Positions 14,394-16,374 of a stretch of 16,374 nt of DNA are shown here, one piece after another. This stretch comes from CAYPEZ01 sp964622275 (GTDB lineage: Bacteria; Patescibacteriota; Minisyncoccia; Phycocordibacterales; UBA6899): assembly GCA_964622275.1 (NCBI GenBank), contig CAZUMX010000021.1, positions 1-16,374 of the forward strand. The letters run 5' to 3'. Both the position numbers and the translations under genes were made by a program. Under the pieces are notes generated by a model that had not been told where the DNA came from, made no database searches, and saw only the letters and a program-made list of their open reading frames with translations. How positions within the stretch are numbered: the stretch's first letter is position 1; every line of letters begins with the position of its first letter.

Positions 14394-14855
14394 ATGCGCT
14401 ATCAAGTTCCTCAGTTTATTGATGTCGAAGATAAAATTGTAGGCCCGCTTTCCATTAAGCAGTTCTTGTACCTTGCCGGTGGGGGAGGAGCTGTGTATCT
14501 TTCTTTCGCTTGGCTTCCAACATTTATTGCGATTTTTCCTGCAGCGCTCTTTGGGGGACTTGGGGTGTCTCTTGCGTTTGTAAAAATTAACAACCGCCCC
14601 TTCATTGATCTTCTCGAGGCTGGGTTCCGATACGCACTCACACCCCGACTGTATGTATGGCGGCGTATTGAGAAAAAAACTTCTCCCGAGATAGAAATAG
14701 CCGCAATACAACCCACAAAAAAAGTGAGTGGGCCAGCACAAACAACACATGCGACAGGAAATAGCCTTTCTGTACTTGAATGGCAAATCGACACTCACGA
14801 CAAAACCGAGCTTGACCCAGGGGGACAACGTAATCCCCAGGCTGAATCAAGATAA
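14394..14855 (+). CDS. prgI: PrgI family protein
   Basis: 153 residues from ATG 14394; a TTG at 14385 in frame would add three residues. The opening MRYQVPQFIDVEDKIVGPLS followed by IKQFLYL is the typical PrgI-family start. Two membrane spans lie at about 27-43 and 47-62 (FLYLAGGGGAVYLSFAWLP; AIFPAALFGGLGVSLAFV). A short amphipathic stretch with Tyr/Trp/Arg and a polar, probably disordered tail follow. PrgI proteins accompany VirB4/TraC ATPases in Gram-positive conjugation systems such as pCF10 and in CPR genomes; the molecular role is not established. The TraC-like gene follows after 18 nt. No Shine-Dalgarno is present; an extended -10 lies upstream. Confidence 0.85.
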   Translation: MRYQVPQFIDVEDKIVGPLSIKQFLYLAGGGGAVYLSFAWLPTFIAIFPAALFGGLGVSLAFVKINNRPFIDLLEAGFRYALTPRLYVWRRIEKKTSPEIEIAAIQPTKKVSGPAQTTHATGNSLSVLEWQIDTHDKTELDPGGQRNPQAESR

Positions 14856-14861
14856 AACCCC

Positions 14862-14873
14862 TATAATAATGCT
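14862..14873 (+). promoter_or_regulatory. Consensus -10 giving a leaderless start of the TraC-like gene
   Basis: A perfect TATAAT (14862-14867) is followed by exactly 6 nt and ATG 14874, so transcription would begin at the start codon. It occupies the 18-nt gap after prgI. No -35 match and no Shine-Dalgarno are seen. It is the clearest example of the leaderless pattern in this window. Confidence 0.55.
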
Positions 14874-15509
14874 ATGGCAGCTCCTGGAAAACCCACACAG
14901 GAATTTGTTCCTATTAATGATGTTCGCAATGGCGTCCTTGTTCTCAAGGATGGATCGTACCGCATGCTTCTCTTGACATCATCAATTAATTTTGGACTCA
15001 AGAGTCGTGAGGAACAAACAGCGATTATTACCCAATTCCAAGATTTTCTAAATTCCATTGAATATTCTCTACAGATTTTTATTCAATCAAAACGTTTTGA
15101 CATTCGCCCCTACCTCCTCCTCCTCGAAGAGCGTCAGAAGGCCCAGCTTCTCGACATTATGAAGGTTCAGGTCATGGAGTACATTCAATTCATCAAGGGA
15201 TTCACAGATCAGGTGAACATTATGTCGAAAACATTTATTGTTGTTGTCCCGTATGCTCCACGAGCTGCTGTCGCCAAGAGTAACGTAGGGCCTCTCGCAA
15301 GCCTTTTTGGTTCAGGAAAAAGTTCAAAAAAAGTCAGTGACGAATCATTCGAAGAAAACCGTATTCAGCTCGAACAACGCGTATCAGCGGTTGAACAAGG
15401 CCTCGCACGATGCGGGCTCCGCACACATCGTCTGGCGACCGAAGAAATTACTGAGCTGTTTTACCGCAAATTCAATCCAGGGGATCTGGACGCAGCAATC
15501 GCAAAATAA
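14874..15509 (+). CDS. TraC-like / VirB4 N-terminal-domain protein
   Basis: 211 residues. It starts FVPINDVRNGVLVLKDGSYR, followed by MLLLTSSINFGLKSREEQ, the pattern of the N-terminal domain of VirB4/TraC conjugation ATPases. No Walker A or B is present; the only glycine-rich string (FGSGKSSKK, about residues 143-151) lacks the fold context of a P-loop, so I do not read it as one. The protein is probably cytoplasmic or membrane-peripheral. It follows prgI by 18 nt and precedes the VirB4 gene by 3 nt, so it presumably assembles with the ATPase. It may be a stand-alone piece of a split VirB4, although the next gene has its own N-terminal region. The start is supported by the TATAAT 6 nt upstream. 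Confidence 0.8.
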   Translation: MAAPGKPTQEFVPINDVRNGVLVLKDGSYRMLLLTSSINFGLKSREEQTAIITQFQDFLNSIEYSLQIFIQSKRFDIRPYLLLLEERQKAQLLDIMKVQVMEYIQFIKGFTDQVNIMSKTFIVVVPYAPRAAVAKSNVGPLASLFGSGKSSKKVSDESFEENRIQLEQRVSAVEQGLARCGLRTHRLATEEITELFYRKFNPGDLDAAIAK

Positions 15510-15512
15510 TGT

Positions 15513-16374
15513 ATGGCGGATAAACAATACGATGTTATTAATACCAGCGTCTTACTTCCTCCGGATATTCTTTCGGCAACAAATCTCAACCTCAAAGATG
15601 TCCTTGCTCCTGCTGCGGTAAAGGTGACACCAAAAGAACTCTATGTGGGGGATAAAGTGCTCCGAACACTCTTTGTCATTTCTTTCCCACGGTTCCTCTC
15701 AGAAGATTGGTTCACTCCTGTTATCAATCTCGATAAGGTATACGATGTATCGATCATCATCCATCCGGTGAACACCGAGCAAGCACTCCGAGGATTCCAA
15801 AAAAAGGTAGCAGAGGTTCAAAGCCAGATAAACGACAGAGAAAAGAAAGGATTTGTACGAGATCCTGTTCTTGATGTCGCATACCAAGACCTTGAAGATC
15901 TACGCGATAAACTTCAACAAGCGACAGAAAAGCTCTTTGATGTAGGCATCTACATCACCATTTATGGTCGAGATAAGGCAGAACTAGATCGTGTGGAAAC
16001 AGAACTAAAGTCCATTCTGGATGCAAAACTCGTCTATCTCAAGCCTGCAATATTCCAGCAAGAGCAAGGATACCGGAGCGTGCTCCCATTGGGGACCGAC
16101 GAAATTGAGGTGCACTATAAACTCAATTCTGAGCCGTTATCATCTATTTTCCCTTTTGTCTCATTTGACCTTACGAGCGATCGCGGAATTCTCTGGGGGG
16201 TCAATCGTCACAATTCTTCGCTCGTGCTCTTTGATCGTTTTTCCATGCCAAACTACAACTCAGTCACTTTTGCTGTGTCGGGGTCTGGAAAATCTTTTCT
16301 CACCAAACTTGAGATTCTTCGAACACTCATGTTTGATGCAGATGTCATTGTGATTGACCCAGAAAGGGAATATG
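15513..16374 (+). CDS. virB4: VirB4-like type IV secretion ATPase (3' end outside window)
   Basis: The window holds the first 287 codons, with no stop. ATG 15513 lies 3 nt after the TraC-like stop; an ATG at 15509 overlapping that stop runs into TAA after four codons and is excluded. Residues 1-190 form the VirB4 N-terminal region, with a charged helical stretch at about 95-150 (LRGFQKKVAEVQSQINDREK). The ATPase core begins near 225 (RGILWGVNRHNSSLVLFDRF), with Walker A AVSGSGKS at 254-261, then KLEILRTLMFDADVIVIDPE, typical of VirB4. Walker B and later motifs must lie beyond the window. VirB4 proteins are hexameric ATPases that power type IV secretion or conjugation at the inner membrane. 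It should work with the VirB6-like channel and PrgI encoded upstream. Confidence 0.92.
   Translation, partial: MADKQYDVINTSVLLPPDILSATNLNLKDVLAPAAVKVTPKELYVGDKVLRTLFVISFPRFLSEDWFTPVINLDKVYDVSIIIHPVNTEQALRGFQKKVAEVQSQINDREKKGFVRDPVLDVAYQDLEDLRDKLQQATEKLFDVGIYITIYGRDKAELDRVETELKSILDAKLVYLKPAIFQQEQGYRSVLPLGTDEIEVHYKLNSEPLSSIFPFVSFDLTSDRGILWGVNRHNSSLVLFDRFSMPNYNSVTFAVSGSGKSFLTKLEILRTLMFDADVIVIDPEREY

Noticed and set aside
14262..14828. 188-residue minus-strand ORF over prgI
   Set aside because: Antisense shadow of the recognisable PrgI gene; Cys/Phe-rich with no motif.
14821..14838. GGGGA/TCCCC inverted repeat at the end of prgI
   Set aside because: A 5-bp stem with an 8-nt loop and no T-tract; too weak to call a terminator or regulator site.
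15287..15340. GSGKSS in the TraC-like protein as a P-loop
   Set aside because: It lies in a flexible Gly/Ser/Lys stretch with no preceding beta strand or following helix, and no Walker B is present.
16177..16184. Second GCGATCGC
   Set aside because: It lies in the VirB4 coding region without the flanking CTCA/TGAG arms, so it is not evidence of a repeated regulatory site.
16272..16295. Walker A of VirB4 starts with Ala (AVSGSGKS) instead of Gly
   Set aside because: The P-loop consensus allows Ala or Gly at that position, so nothing is missing.

Overview
The window looks like a chromosomal segment of a Candidatus Patescibacteria (CPR) genome, most likely the Parcubacteria branch. This is judged from gene content, not from a marker phylogeny. 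Pointers are the short compact genes, the absence of Shine-Dalgarno sites at most starts, TGA used as an ordinary stop (so not the recoded Absconditabacteria or Gracilibacteria), several membrane proteins with no recognisable family, and a PrgI / TraC-like / VirB4 / VirB6-like secretion cluster of the kind seen in CPR genomes. Base composition is moderate and even. No insertion sequence, integrase, CRISPR array, tRNA or rRNA is visible.

Layout. 1-3456 (+): the 3' end of polynucleotide phosphorylase (pnp), an unknown single-pass membrane protein, a full-length ComM/YifB Mg-chelatase-like AAA+ ATPase, and a small multi-pass membrane protein. 3468 to the assembly gap at 4504-4513 (-): a membrane-anchored protein with two LysM domains and an M23 peptidase domain. 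Its N-terminus runs into the gap and it converges on the preceding gene. 4514-4814: the longest non-coding stretch, with a 16-bp perfect palindrome, several -10 hexamers and a possible 33-codon ORF. 4815-7572 (+): a UvrD/PcrA-type helicase followed after 1 nt by rsmA. 7540-9039 (-): a membrane protein fused to a spermidine-synthase-like domain, overlapping the end of rsmA tail to tail. 9236-16374 (+): a type IV secretion-like cluster: a TSP3 calcium-repeat membrane protein, a secreted protein, a VirB6/TrbL-like channel protein with a very long coiled-coil tail, a small helical protein, PrgI, a TraC-like VirB4-N-terminal protein, and a VirB4 ATPase cut off by the window end.

How the parts fit. 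The last block plausibly builds an inner-membrane translocation machine: VirB6-like channel, PrgI, and the TraC-like and VirB4 energisers, with exported partners. The M23/LysM protein could remodel peptidoglycan. ComM is known from other bacteria as a branch-migration helicase in natural transformation, so DNA handling is a possible theme, but nothing in the window proves it.

The most striking global signal is regulatory. Several start codons lack a Shine-Dalgarno and have a -10-like hexamer ending 6-10 nt upstream, suggesting leaderless or near-leaderless transcripts. Against this background, a strong internal Shine-Dalgarno plus in-frame ATG in the VirB6-like gene, and a hairpin that would sequester an AAGGAGG, stand out.
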